This document shows positions 17,993 to 26,593 of a stretch of DNA of 64,000 nt, in pieces. Both the position numbers and the translations under genes were made by a program. Source of the stretch: Pseudomonadota bacterium (GTDB lineage Bacteria > Pseudomonadota > Alphaproteobacteria > GCA-2746255). The notes beneath the pieces were generated by a model that worked only from the letters and a program-made list of their open reading frames with translations, made no database searches and was not told the DNA's origin. How positions within the stretch are numbered: position 1 is the first letter of the stretch; each line of letters begins with the position of its first letter. The stretch covers positions 1-64,000 of the forward strand of contig JBFMHN010000004.1 in assembly GCA_040752895.1 (NCBI GenBank), written 5' to 3'.

Positions 17993-20900
17993 CTAGGCTG
18001 TCGCCCGCATCCGTTCGGCGCCTTGCAGATCGACGGAAACAAGTTTGGAAACGCCGCGCTCTCCCATCGTCACGCCGAACAGGCGATCCATCCTCGCCAT
18101 CGTCATCCGATGGTGGGTGATGACGAGAAAACGCGTCTGCGAGGTGTGCGCGATCTCGCTGACCAGGGTGCAGAACCGATCCACGTTCGCATCGTCGAGC
18201 GGCGCATCAACCTCGTCGAGGACGCAGATCGGCGTCGGGTTGGTGAGAAAGACGGCGAAGATAAGGGCGAGCGCGGTCAGCGCCTGCTCACCACCGGAAA
18301 GCAGCGACATGGTCTGCAGCCGCTTTCCCGGAGGGCTTGCCATGATCTCGAGCCCCGCCTCGAGGGGGTCTTCCGATTCCGTTAGCTTCAGATGGGCTTG
18401 GCCGCCGCCGAACAGCCGGACAAAAAGTTCGCGGAAATGGGCGTCCACTTTTGCGAAGGCCGCGAGAAGACGCTCTTCCCCTTCGCGGTTGAGCTCGGTA
18501 ATGCCGCGTCGCAGCTTGGCGATGGCCGCGACCAAGTCTTCGCGCTCCGCCGTCATCTCATCGATGCGGACTTGCAGTTCGTCGGCTTCCGTCTCCGCGC
18601 GCAGATTGACGGGGCCGATGCGTTCGCGTTCGCGCTCGTAGCGGTCGAGCTTGGCTTCGATTTCCTCGATCGGGGGAAGCGCTTCGCCTTCCTTCAGATC
18701 CGCCAGCCCGATCGCGTATGCGGGTTCGCAATCGAGGCGTTCGCGGATGCGCTCAATGATCACCTCGCGGGCCTGAACGTCCTGCGCGACCTGGGCTTCG
18801 AGCCGGATGCGGTTCTCGCGGCTTTCCGCCAGCGCCGCCTCGGCGGCCTTCAAGGCCTTGTCCTTTTCGGCCATCTGGCTTTCGCCCGCTGCCAGGCGGT
18901 CGGCGGCCAATGCGCGGACTTTTTCGGCCGCTTCGAGGCGGGTGGCAAGCTCGCCGCGCTGGGCGGCCAATGCGTCGGGAAGGGCGGCGAGCCGCTCGCG
19001 CTCTTCCTCGGCGGCCTGGTGCCGGTTTTGCAGCAATTCCTGCTGATGCGCGGCGCCTTCCGCCTGCTTTTGCCAGGAGATGGCCTCGGCCTCGATCGCA
19101 TGGAGCCGCGAACTCCGCGCCGCGCCGGCTTGACGCAAACGTTCATGGTCGGCCTGGCATTCGAACATCACGATCCGCCGCTTCGAAAGCGTGTGCCGCT
19201 TCTGCTCGACCTGGCTTCTGGCTTCCGGCAGGTCGCCAAGCCGGGCAAGCGAATCCTTGACCGCGGCAAGGCGGGTCTCGGTCTCCCGCCGGTCGAGCGT
19301 GATCCGTTTCTCGGCTTCTTCAAGGGCGAGAAGATGTGAATCCGTCTCGGCGCTTTTGCGGGTGATCGTTGTCTGGGCCTGGTGGGCGCGGGCAAGGGTG
19401 GCTTCCGCTTCTTTGAGCGTCTCGCGCGAGGTGCGCTCGGCCGCCGCCGCCGCAGCCGCCGCAGCGAGCGCTTCCTGGCATGTCTGGCTGCACGCCGTCA
19501 CGCCGGGTTCCGCCCGGGCAATCGCTTCGTGCAGTTCCTGAAGGCGGTTGCGCTGGTGCAGCCGGGTTGCCGCCGACAGGCGCGCGCCGGCCTTTATCCG
19601 GAAGCCGTCCCACCGCCAAAAATCGCCCGTTCGGCTGACCAAGCGCTGGCCCTGCGTCAGCTCGGCGGCCAGCCTTTCGCCAGTTTCGTGGTCCGGGACG
19701 AGGCCGATTTGCGAAAGCCTGCGGTGGAGAACCTCCGGGGCGCGGACATGGACGGTAAGCGGGATGGCGCCGGCCGGCAGGGACGGGTCTTCCGTCTTCG
19801 CCGACGTCAGGCGCCAATAAACCGGCGCCTCCTCCGGCCCGGCCGCCGCCTCCAAATCGTCGCCGAAAGCCACGCCGAGGGCCGTCTCGAAACCCGGCTC
19901 GACGGTGATCGCATCGAAAAGCGGCGTCCAGTCTTCGCCTTCCGCCCTTTCGAGAAGGGCGGTCCAGGCCGCCGCCTCGGCGCGGAGCTGCACCAGGGCG
20001 GATTCCGCCTCGTGCAGCCGGTTGCGGGCATCGTTTGCCGTCTCGTTCGCGGCGTGACGGGTTTCGTTCGCCTTCTCCATCGCCTCGCGCGCCTGGGCGA
20101 GGCGGGCGGAAGCGATAGCCACCGCATGGTCCGCTTCGTTCCGGATTGAAATGTCGACGCCTTCGGTCGCGAGCCTCTCGCGGCGGGCATCTATCTCTGT
20201 CGTCTGCTGGCCGATGCGGTCAAGGCGTTCCTCCAGATCGCGAAGCTCTTCAAAAAGTTTCGTCTTGCGCGCTTCGTCGGCGGCGACACGCTCGGTGAGT
20301 TCGGTAAGGTCGTTTTCAAGGGTCTCCACCTCGGCGCTTACGGCGGCCAGCCGTTTGGCGGCTTCCGCCAGCGCTTCGGTTTCCCCCTCGCCGGCGGCGG
20401 TCAGGGCCTTTTGCTCTTCTTCCAGGCGGCTCAAGGCCGACGCCGCGTCCCGGGCCAGTGCCTGCTCGCGTAGAAGATCGCTTTCGATCTGGGCCAGGCG
20501 ATTCGCGCATTCGGCCTGGGCGGCCTGCAGGCGCGCCTCTTCCGCGTCCAGTCCGTCGCGGGCCAGCAGCAAACGCTGCAACTCGGCCGCCGCTTCGGCT
20601 TCTTTTTTGCGAAGCTCCGGCAGCGTCGCCGCCACTTCGGCTTGCGCGCCGGCCGCCGCCGCCGCGACGCGGGTGCGCTCGATGACTTCGGCGTTGCCTT
20701 GGGCGAGCTGGCTTTCCGCCGCTTCGACCTTGGCGCCGGCGGCAATCCATTTCAGGTGCAGAAGAAGCGCCTCGACGCTGCGCATGCGTTCGCTCAACCG
20801 GCGGTAACGGGAGGCCTGCCGGGACTGACGCTTGAGCCCCTGCATCTGGGTTTTCAGCATTTCGATCACGTCGTTGACGCGGGCGAGGTTGGTTTCGGCC

Positions 20901-21457
20901 CCCCGCAACCGGAGTTCGGCCTCGTGCCGGCGCGCATGTAGGCCGGCGATGCCGGCCGCCGCCTCGAGAAGGCCGCGCCTTTCCTGGGATTTTGCGTTGA
21001 TGACGGCGCCGATCCGGCCCTGGCTTACGAGCGCCGTCGAGCGCGCGCCGCTCGTCGCATCGGCAAACAGAAGCTGAACGTCCTTTGCCCGGACGTCCCG
21101 CCCGTTCACCCGGTAAAGGGAACCTTCGCCGCGCTCGATCCGCCGCGCCACCTCAAGCTCGTCCGCGTCGTTGAAGAGGGCGGGCGCGGTGCGCTCCTGG
21201 TTGCCGAGCTGAATGACGACCTCGGCCAGGTTGCGGGCGGGGCGGTTGGCGGTGCCGCTGAAGATGACGTCATCCATCTCGCCGCCGCGCATCTGCTTGG
21301 CGGACGTCTCGCCCATCACCCAGCGCAGCGCCTCGACCAGGTTCGACTTGCCACAGCCATTCGGCCCGACGATGCCGGTCAGCCCGGTCTCGATCGACAG
21401 CTCCGTCGGATCGACGAAGGACTTGAATCCGCTCAGCGTGATCTTCAGGAATTGCAC
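17993..21457 (-). CDS. smc: Chromosome segregation protein SMC
   Basis: A 1154-residue SMC ATPase that compacts and segregates the chromosome with ScpA/ScpB. The Walker A motif GPNGCGKSN is at residues 31-39; two long coiled-coil arms flank a hinge at about 500-640; near the C terminus are the ABC signature LLSGGEQALTALAL and Walker B VLDEVDAPLDD. It is the last gene of the minus-strand run dciA-dsbA-smc, one base after dsbA, the conserved alphaproteobacterial arrangement. scpA and scpB are not in the window. Confidence 0.97.
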   Translation of the reverse strand: MQFLKITLSGFKSFVDPTELSIETGLTGIVGPNGCGKSNLVEALRWVMGETSAKQMRGGEMDDVIFSGTANRPARNLAEVVIQLGNQERTAPALFNDADELEVARRIERGEGSLYRVNGRDVRAKDVQLLFADATSGARSTALVSQGRIGAVINAKSQERRGLLEAAAGIAGLHARRHEAELRLRGAETNLARVNDVIEMLKTQMQGLKRQSRQASRYRRLSERMRSVEALLLHLKWIAAGAKVEAAESQLAQGNAEVIERTRVAAAAAGAQAEVAATLPELRKKEAEAAAELQRLLLARDGLDAEEARLQAAQAECANRLAQIESDLLREQALARDAASALSRLEEEQKALTAAGEGETEALAEAAKRLAAVSAEVETLENDLTELTERVAADEARKTKLFEELRDLEERLDRIGQQTTEIDARRERLATEGVDISIRNEADHAVAIASARLAQAREAMEKANETRHAANETANDARNRLHEAESALVQLRAEAAAWTALLERAEGEDWTPLFDAITVEPGFETALGVAFGDDLEAAAGPEEAPVYWRLTSAKTEDPSLPAGAIPLTVHVRAPEVLHRRLSQIGLVPDHETGERLAAELTQGQRLVSRTGDFWRWDGFRIKAGARLSAATRLHQRNRLQELHEAIARAEPGVTACSQTCQEALAAAAAAAAAERTSRETLKEAEATLARAHQAQTTITRKSAETDSHLLALEEAEKRITLDRRETETRLAAVKDSLARLGDLPEARSQVEQKRHTLSKRRIVMFECQADHERLRQAGAARSSRLHAIEAEAISWQKQAEGAAHQQELLQNRHQAAEEERERLAALPDALAAQRGELATRLEAAEKVRALAADRLAAGESQMAEKDKALKAAEAALAESRENRIRLEAQVAQDVQAREVIIERIRERLDCEPAYAIGLADLKEGEALPPIEEIEAKLDRYERERERIGPVNLRAETEADELQVRIDEMTAEREDLVAAIAKLRRGITELNREGEERLLAAFAKVDAHFRELFVRLFGGGQAHLKLTESEDPLEAGLEIMASPPGKRLQTMSLLSGGEQALTALALIFAVFLTNPTPICVLDEVDAPLDDANVDRFCTLVSEIAHTSQTRFLVITHHRMTMARMDRLFGVTMGERGVSKLVSVDLQGAERMRATA

Positions 21458-21458
21458 G

Positions 21459-22106
21459 TCAGGCCGCCTCGGCTTTTTTCAGGAGGGGAGCTAGAATCTT
21501 GTCGAAGTCCTCGATGAGCATGTCGCCGACATGCTTTTCGCCATCGATGATGAAGGTGGGAGTCGATCGCACCTTGTAGGCCTTTTCCCCATATAGGCGT
21601 TCCTTGAGGATGGTGTCGGCCAGCGTCGAATCGTTCAGGCAGGCGTCGTAGGTTTTTTCGTCCATGCCGACCATTTTTGCGAGACTGGCCAGCGCCGCCC
21701 GCGGGTCGGCGGATTCTGCCCAGCTCCGCTGACGGGAAAACAGCAGAGTCAGAAAGTTGAAATAATTATCTTTCGGCGTGCAATCGGCAAGCATGGCGGC
21801 CTTGTGCGCGAGGTTGTCCAGCGGGAAATTCCGGTAAAGCAGCCGCACCTTGCCGGTGTCGATATACTTTGCCTTGAGTAGCGGCAGCGTCTCGACCTCG
21901 AACTTTGCACAGTGCGGGCAGGTGAGTGAGGCGAAGACAACAATAGTGACGGCCGCCTCCGGGTTGCCGAGCAGCCGAGTCGGCAGGCGGGACGCGTCAA
22001 AAGTGGCCTCTTCGTCCGTTTTTCCGCAGCCATAGGCGGTCAACAGGAGCAAGGAGAAAAACAGGATATGGCGGAAAAACCGCCTCGCTTCCACAAGATA
22101 TAGCAT
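21459..22106 (-). CDS. DsbA-family thiol:disulfide oxidoreductase
   Basis: A 215-residue periplasmic or membrane-anchored thioredoxin-fold protein. The N terminus is a hydrophobic signal (about residues 12-25) that ends in AYGCGK, a loose lipobox. The active site is C63PHC66 in SLTCPHCAKFE, and the cis-proline loop reads RSTPTFIIDG. This is the DsbA/BdbD-like protein regularly placed before smc in alphaproteobacteria. The ATG at 22106 is selected since the longer upstream frame overlaps dciA. Its envelope substrates are unknown. Confidence 0.9.
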   Translation of the reverse strand: MLYLVEARRFFRHILFFSLLLLTAYGCGKTDEEATFDASRLPTRLLGNPEAAVTIVVFASLTCPHCAKFEVETLPLLKAKYIDTGKVRLLYRNFPLDNLAHKAAMLADCTPKDNYFNFLTLLFSRQRSWAESADPRAALASLAKMVGMDEKTYDACLNDSTLADTILKERLYGEKAYKVRSTPTFIIDGEKHVGDMLIEDFDKILAPLLKKAEAA

Positions 22107-22183
22107 GCTGGCGGCCAGTATAGGGGCGAGAAGGCAGAAGCGGCAAGCCGCGCGTTGAACGGACCGTCCGCTTTTTATCCGGC

Positions 22184-22705
22184 CTATTTCTTGGCGCCGC
22201 CGCGGGCGTGTCCGGCACCCAGAACGCGCTGGCGCGCCTCCACCGCGCGGCCGAGGCGGGCCAGCGCTTCCTCCAATCCCGATTCCGTCTCCGCGCCTTC
22301 TTGGCCCGGGCCCGGCGTTCCGGCCGTTTCCGTCTTTTCCGAGAGGCGGTCTTTCGCCGGCAGGGCGGTCGCGTTCCGAACCAGCATGTCCTGAACAAGC
22401 TTCAGCCGGTGGACGGCGGCATAACCGAGAAAGCCGTTGATCCGTTCGACGATCAGGGGCTCGAGATGCTGCAGCTCCGTCGCCAGGCTGCCGGCCACCG
22501 CGACGTGCAGCGTCGCACCCTCGCGCGCCCCCCGCGGAAAGACAAGCTTGCGCGGCAGGCTGGCCCGTCCGAGGACAGGACCGACAATATCCGACCATTT
22601 CGTGACGAGGCTGGCGACCATGACGCCCCGCCGGCCAAGGGCGCGAACGGCGATGCGGGGGACAAGCTGGGCAAGGGAGCGCGTGCCTTGGCGGGGCGGC
22701 GACAT
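22184..22705 (-). CDS. dciA: DciA-like DUF721 protein, probable replicative-helicase loader
   Basis: A 173-residue DUF721 protein. The conserved DUF721 core runs from about residue 30 to 125, including the W-x-x-IVGP motif (KWSDIVGPVLG) and LVFPRG...LHVAVAGSLATELQHLEP. DciA is the ancestral DnaB loader in bacteria without DnaC/DnaI, so this protein is likely to act at replication initiation. The C-terminal 50 residues are charged and poorly conserved. It heads the dciA-dsbA-smc run and is divergent from mutY. Confidence 0.88.
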   Translation of the reverse strand: MSPPRQGTRSLAQLVPRIAVRALGRRGVMVASLVTKWSDIVGPVLGRASLPRKLVFPRGAREGATLHVAVAGSLATELQHLEPLIVERINGFLGYAAVHRLKLVQDMLVRNATALPAKDRLSEKTETAGTPGPGQEGAETESGLEEALARLGRAVEARQRVLGAGHARGGAKK

Positions 22706-22822
22706 GGCGACGTTTCCTCTTTTTCCCGGGTTGGCCAGATGCCGGGCTCGCGTCCTATGCTAGGCCCAACGCCGGTGAGCGGCAATCGCCGAGAGGGCGG
22801 GAAAAAAAGGCCGGGAGAAAAC

Positions 22823-23959
22823 ATGGCGACCACACGCCGCACATCGCCGAGTAAGAAGGCCGTCCCGGACGCCGCCCGTCTGGCGCGGGCGTTGCTTCGC
22901 TGGTACGACCGCGGCCACCGTTCCTTCGTGTGGCGGGCCGAGCTTGGGGAGCGCGCCGATCCCTACCGCGTCTGGCTCAGCGAAATGATGCTGCAGCAAA
23001 CCCAGGCTGCCACCGTCGATCCCTATTTTCGGAAATTCGTCGCGCGCTGGCCGACACTTGCGGACTTGGCGGCGGCCGATCTCGACGACCTGCTTCACGC
23101 CTGGCAGGGCCTTGGTTACTACAGCCGGGCGCGCAACCTGCACCGTGCGGCGCGGATTCTCGTTCAGGAGATGGGGGGACGCCTCCCCGAGGACGAGGCG
23201 GCGCTGCGCGCGCTTCCCGGCATCGGTCCCTACAGCGCCGCCGCCATCGCCGCCATCGCCTTCGGCAAGCCGGCCGTGGTCGTGGACGGCAATGTCGAGC
23301 GGGTCATCGCGCGCTTCTTCGCGGTGAAGGAGGCCTTTCCCAAAGCCAAGGGAAGGGTTCGGGAGCTTGCGGCGGGGCTTACGCCGCGCGCCCGCCCCGG
23401 GGATTACGCGCATGCCATCATGGAACTCGGCGGCGCCGTCTGCCGGCGGTCGCAGCCGGATTGCGGCCGCTGCCCATGGGCGTTCGCCTGCCGGGCTTAC
23501 GCGGAAGGGCTGACCGATCGGCTGCCCCGGCGGGCAAAACGGGGCAGGCGGCCGCTCCGCCATGGGGTCGCCTTCTGGCTTCAGCGCGGCGACGGCGCCG
23601 TCCTTTTGCGGCGGCGGCCGGAGAAGGGCCTGCTCGGCGGCATGATGGAAATTCCCTCGACCGTCTGGCGGGACGACGCATGGACCCTTGGCGAGGCGTT
23701 GCAGCACGTCCCCGTGCCGTCGGCCAGGCTTCGCCGCAAGCGGCTCTTGCCGGGCGTCGTCCGCCACGAATTTTCCCACTTCCGGCTGGAACTCCGCGTC
23801 GTGGCGACAGCCACCCAAGGCCGGGTAAAAATGTCGGAGGATATGGTCTGGTGTCGGCCGGAACGCTTCGCCGATTATGCGCTGCCTTCGGTCATGCGGA
23901 AACTCATCGCCCATGTTCTTGATGGCGAGATTCCTGGCGGCGAGGCTCTTGACCTTTGA
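22823..23959 (+). CDS. mutY: Adenine DNA glycosylase (A/G-specific)
   Basis: A 378-residue DNA repair glycosylase that removes adenine mispaired with 8-oxoguanine. The helix-hairpin-helix is LPGIGPYSAAAIAAIAFG and the catalytic aspartate is in VVDGNVERVIAR. The iron-sulphur ligands follow the C-x6-C-x2-C-x5-C spacing (CRRSQPDCGRCPWAFAC). The C-terminal NUDIX-like domain (about 240-370), which recognises 8-oxoguanine, is complete. The start at 22823 is an ATG after a GGGAGAAAAC sequence; the longer upstream frame runs into dciA on the other strand. Convergent with the response regulator, the stops being adjacent. Confidence 0.96.
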   Translation: MATTRRTSPSKKAVPDAARLARALLRWYDRGHRSFVWRAELGERADPYRVWLSEMMLQQTQAATVDPYFRKFVARWPTLADLAAADLDDLLHAWQGLGYYSRARNLHRAARILVQEMGGRLPEDEAALRALPGIGPYSAAAIAAIAFGKPAVVVDGNVERVIARFFAVKEAFPKAKGRVRELAAGLTPRARPGDYAHAIMELGGAVCRRSQPDCGRCPWAFACRAYAEGLTDRLPRRAKRGRRPLRHGVAFWLQRGDGAVLLRRRPEKGLLGGMMEIPSTVWRDDAWTLGEALQHVPVPSARLRRKRLLPGVVRHEFSHFRLELRVVATATQGRVKMSEDMVWCRPERFADYALPSVMRKLIAHVLDGEIPGGEALDL

Positions 23960-24802
23960 TCAGCCGCCGCCCGCCCGCGCGGCGGTTTTTGCCTCGCATC
24001 TTGCCGCGACCTCCGGGTAGGTGGCTCGCAGCTGGCTTAGCGAGGCGGCCAACATGCCGTCGACCTCGCCGGTCAGCACGAAGGCAAGTGCGGCGTTGCC
24101 GTGCTTGCAGGCCTTCTCGATGGCGGCGGCGTGGCGGCTCAAGCGCGTGAACCCGCAATTACCGGCGACGCTTTTGAGGTCGTGCGCGTTTTCGGAGAGG
24201 AGAAGAAGGTCCCGTTTTTCCGTTGCCAGGCGGATGCCGTCGGCGTGGACGCGTACCGTTTTGTCGAACAGCACGAGCAGTTCGATGGTTGACTGCAAGC
24301 CGATCATCGCCTCGAAATCGGCTAGCGTCATCGGCTCGAACAGGGGCAGGGGACTTTCCTTTCTTGCTTCGGTTCTTGCCTCGGCCGGGCAAGGTTTTTC
24401 CTGGGTCCAGCGTTCAACGAGCGCGACCAGCTCGTTGGCGGCAATCGGCTTCGCCGCGAAGTCGTTCATGCCGGCCTGGTAGAAACGCTCCTGATCGTCC
24501 AGCGTCACGTGCCCGGTGAAGGCGACGATGGGGACCTTGCTTTTTCCGTTCGGCAGCGCACGGATCGCCTTCGTCGCCTCGATCCCGCTCAACTTCGGCA
24601 TCTCGACGTCCATGAGAACGAGGTCGTATTCACCCGCCGCGATTGCTTCGACCGCGGCGATACCGTTGTCGACGTTTTTCGTATCGAAGCCAGCCAGACC
24701 GAGGATCGTTCGGACGATCTCCTGCATGGCCGGGTTGTCGTCGGCGATCAAGACGCGCGACGCCTTGTGTGGTTGAGTGGAAAGCGCCTTTGCGTTTTGC
24801 AT
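23960..24802 (-). CDS. Response regulator with C-terminal Hpt domain
   Basis: A 280-residue two-domain signalling protein. Residues 15-135 are a receiver with phosphate-accepting D65 (LMDVEMPK), acidic pair DD at 21-22 and K118 (AAKPI). Residues 160-270 form a histidine phosphotransfer domain with H207 in NAHDLKSVAGNCGF. There is no output DNA-binding domain, so the protein relays phosphate inside a multistep phosphorelay. No kinase gene is adjacent. A CtrA-type site lies 89-103 bases before its ATG, which hints at cell-cycle control (inference). Confidence 0.88.
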   Translation of the reverse strand: MQNAKALSTQPHKASRVLIADDNPAMQEIVRTILGLAGFDTKNVDNGIAAVEAIAAGEYDLVLMDVEMPKLSGIEATKAIRALPNGKSKVPIVAFTGHVTLDDQERFYQAGMNDFAAKPIAANELVALVERWTQEKPCPAEARTEARKESPLPLFEPMTLADFEAMIGLQSTIELLVLFDKTVRVHADGIRLATEKRDLLLLSENAHDLKSVAGNCGFTRLSRHAAAIEKACKHGNAALAFVLTGEVDGMLAASLSQLRATYPEVAARCEAKTAARAGGG

Positions 24803-24852
24803 GGCTTGCTTCCTTCATCCTTCCCCTTTCCTTTATCACACGTAAAAGGGGA

Positions 24853-24870
24853 TGTATAAAAGTTTATACA
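24853..24870. promoter_or_regulatory. Perfect 18-base palindrome upstream of the response regulator
   Basis: TGTATAAA-AG-TTTATACA is a perfect inverted repeat with 8-base arms, 51-68 bases before the response regulator ATG. It looks like an operator for a dimeric regulator, or part of the core promoter. The regulator is unknown. Confidence 0.45.
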
Positions 24871-24890
24871 ACTATTAGACGAGTTAGTGG

Positions 24891-24905
24891 TTAACAAAGA
24901 CTTAA
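24891..24905. promoter_or_regulatory. CtrA-type binding site TTAA-N7-TTAA
   Basis: TTAACAAAGACTTAA is an exact TTAA-N7-TTAA, the full CtrA recognition pattern of Caulobacter and relatives, with a G on its 5' side. It is in an AT-rich island upstream of the response regulator-Hpt gene. In the CtrA regulon such sites lie at promoters of cell-cycle and motility genes. The exact match is seen; binding is inferred. Confidence 0.5.
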
Positions 24906-24907
24906 GC

Positions 24908-24916
24908 TGTGGATAA
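24908..24916 (-). promoter_or_regulatory. Single DnaA box
   Basis: TGTGGATAA is the reverse complement of the perfect DnaA box TTATCCACA. It begins two bases after the CtrA-type site. Only one box is evident, so this is more likely a regulatory site than an origin. Confidence 0.4.
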
Positions 24917-24937
24917 TTATTTAACTATCTGAAAAAT

Positions 24938-24951
24938 ATAAGAATTCTTAT
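24938..24951. promoter_or_regulatory. Perfect 14-base palindrome in the AT-rich gap
   Basis: ATAAGAATTCTTAT is self-complementary. It lies between the CtrA-type site and the restriction gene, about 135 bases before the response regulator. The 3' end of the restriction gene is at 25079, so 24803-25078 is gene-free and holds only these sites. Confidence 0.3.
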
Positions 24952-25078
24952 GGATCATAGATCAATGGGGAAAAAGACGAACATCGGATGTATGGCCCGA
25001 TTGCAGGGCGGCTCGGGCCAGTGCCACCGTTGTGGTGCGGCGAGCCTAAGGGGGGCGTGGTGCCAACCATTAGTTGTT

Positions 25079-25753
25079 TTAGTTGTTTCCGGGTAACTGT
25101 CTTTCGATTTCCGCCCGGACCGGTTGGATGGCTAGTAATTCTCTCGTAAAATATTGGAAGTTTTTGATTTGATGTTCCTGCCGAAATTTTACGATTTCCT
25201 CATAATCAATACTGAGCAACTGACAGAATTCTTGGCCCGTCATGGCTTCCTCCGTCGTAATTTTGCGCTTAAAGCCGTCAACAATCGCCCGACGGTTATT
25301 TTGGTTAAAGCAGCAAAAATGAGTGGTGATTGTAAACCGGACGAGAGGAGCAATAACATTGACAAAGCGATGCATACTCTCTCGCTCCCCTGCCGCCTTC
25401 TTAGTATCGAAGGCGTCCCCATCTTTTAATTCTATGATGTAACAATGTTGGCGAGAGGGGCGACGTTGAAACACCACGAAATCTGGCTCGGCCGAGACAG
25501 AAACAATCGTTTTGCATTTTTTGATTGCCGCTTTTGTCGCTATACACACACTTTCAGGGTAAGTGTCTTGCTGGAGAAAGACATCTAAGTCCTTAATAAT
25601 ATTTGATCTTTCTATTATGAGCTTTTCAAGCTCATTGCCGGACGCAATAACAGCGCTTTGGATACGGCTGATAAGGTTTCCAAGTTCAGGATCGCCAAAA
25701 AGGCGCGTGTAGCCCCCATCACCCCGCCCCCGCCTATCACGGATTAAGGCCAT
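25079..25753 (-). CDS. Putative type II restriction endonuclease (PD-(D/E)xK)
   Basis: A 224-residue protein I cannot place in a named endonuclease family. It has a plausible PD-(D/E)xK nuclease core: P90-D91 in EPDFVVF and E108-L109-K110 in YIIELKDGD, with 16 residues between D91 and E108. It directly follows a DNA methyltransferase gene, with one base between them, which is the classical layout of a type II restriction-modification pair. The cleavage specificity is unknown. Codon use and base composition are less GC-rich than in the neighbours, suggesting recent arrival. A non-restriction role cannot be excluded. Confidence 0.65.
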   Translation of the reverse strand: MALIRDRRGRGDGGYTRLFGDPELGNLISRIQSAVIASGNELEKLIIERSNIIKDLDVFLQQDTYPESVCIATKAAIKKCKTIVSVSAEPDFVVFQRRPSRQHCYIIELKDGDAFDTKKAAGERESMHRFVNVIAPLVRFTITTHFCCFNQNNRRAIVDGFKRKITTEEAMTGQEFCQLLSIDYEEIVKFRQEHQIKNFQYFTRELLAIQPVRAEIERQLPGNN

Positions 25754-25754
25754 T

Positions 25755-26546
25755 TTAGCCCCTGATATCGCAGCCTAGAAATTGCCGGTTCGTTCGTGCG
25801 CAGGCCTTCAATATGGAATAACTACCCGCCGCCGGATCAATCACAATATCGCCGGCATTGGTAAGGGCTTCTATGAGGCGGCTCTGCAGGCCGATCGGTT
25901 TGGCGTGGGGGCCGTCGTTCGTTACTTTTTCATCCCAGACGTCGCGAATATCGTGGAGGGACCATACACCTTTGGCGCGGCGCGGCGCTTTTTGCAGGAC
26001 GACCAGGTACTCGCTGACGCGGCGGCTCCGGTATCCCATGCCCATGCGCAGCTTGTTCCAGACGATAAGATCCACCACGTCCAGATTGGTTTTCTCCAGC
26101 CACGGCCCGAGACCCGTGCAGAGATGGAACTTGTCCGTCCATAAAAGCAGATGGCCGGACCGCATCAGCACCCGGTCAATTTCACGAAGGAATCGTTTGA
26201 TCTCGGCTTCCGACATTTGCCGCAATTCCGATCGCGCACGTTGGCGTTCGCCTTCGTTGCCGTAGTTCTGATGATCGAGGACGCCGCGGTATTGCGGGTC
26301 GAAGAAACAAAGCAGCAAGCTTTCCGGTTGGAGTTTTTTTAAGAAGGACACACCTTCGTGTTTATTGCGGCGGTTCGGCTTGATGCCCTTGGGAAGGGAA
26401 AGGGAAGGCTGAAGGATTTTCTGCCGGTTGCCATAGACGGATTTCTTGCGGACAGACGGTGTTACGGTCTGCGCGAAATCTTCGTTGGCGGTATTGATCG
26501 GCCCAATAATTTCCGTGCGGTTTTTCATCTTTTTCCGGACTGGCAT
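25755..26546 (-). CDS. Site-specific DNA methyltransferase, beta class
   Basis: A 263-residue SAM-dependent DNA methyltransferase with motifs in beta-class order: catalytic motif IV D83PQY86 (in LCFFDPQYRG), the W163NK region, motif X around H214AKPIG, and SAM-binding motif I D237PAAGS242 close to the C terminus. The DPQY tetrapeptide replaces the common DPPY. It is transcribed ahead of the endonuclease-like gene and should protect its target site. It is not CcrM: it is about 100 residues shorter and lacks the CcrM C-terminal domain. The base modified (N6-adenine or N4-cytosine) cannot be told from sequence alone. Less GC-rich than its surroundings. Confidence 0.82.
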   Translation of the reverse strand: MPVRKKMKNRTEIIGPINTANEDFAQTVTPSVRKKSVYGNRQKILQPSLSLPKGIKPNRRNKHEGVSFLKKLQPESLLLCFFDPQYRGVLDHQNYGNEGERQRARSELRQMSEAEIKRFLREIDRVLMRSGHLLLWTDKFHLCTGLGPWLEKTNLDVVDLIVWNKLRMGMGYRSRRVSEYLVVLQKAPRRAKGVWSLHDIRDVWDEKVTNDGPHAKPIGLQSRLIEALTNAGDIVIDPAAGSYSILKACARTNRQFLGCDIRG

Positions 26547-26593
26547 ACGGGCCGCTTGTTGATCAACCTGGCCAAAATGCGAATCTTCTATTT

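Noticed and set aside
17993-21457. Long plus-strand open frames inside smc
   Set aside because: They are mirror frames of the coiled-coil coding sequence, caused by strong codon bias; SMC motifs are complete on the minus strand.
24838-24960. Possible replication origin in the AT-rich gap near dciA
   Set aside because: Only one DnaA box is present, there is no dnaA, hemE or parAB nearby, and the sites fit a promoter region better.
25755-26546. CcrM, the GANTC cell-cycle methyltransferase
   Set aside because: The position would fit, but the protein is too short, has DPQY instead of DPPY, and lacks the CcrM C-terminal domain; it adjoins a nuclease-like gene.
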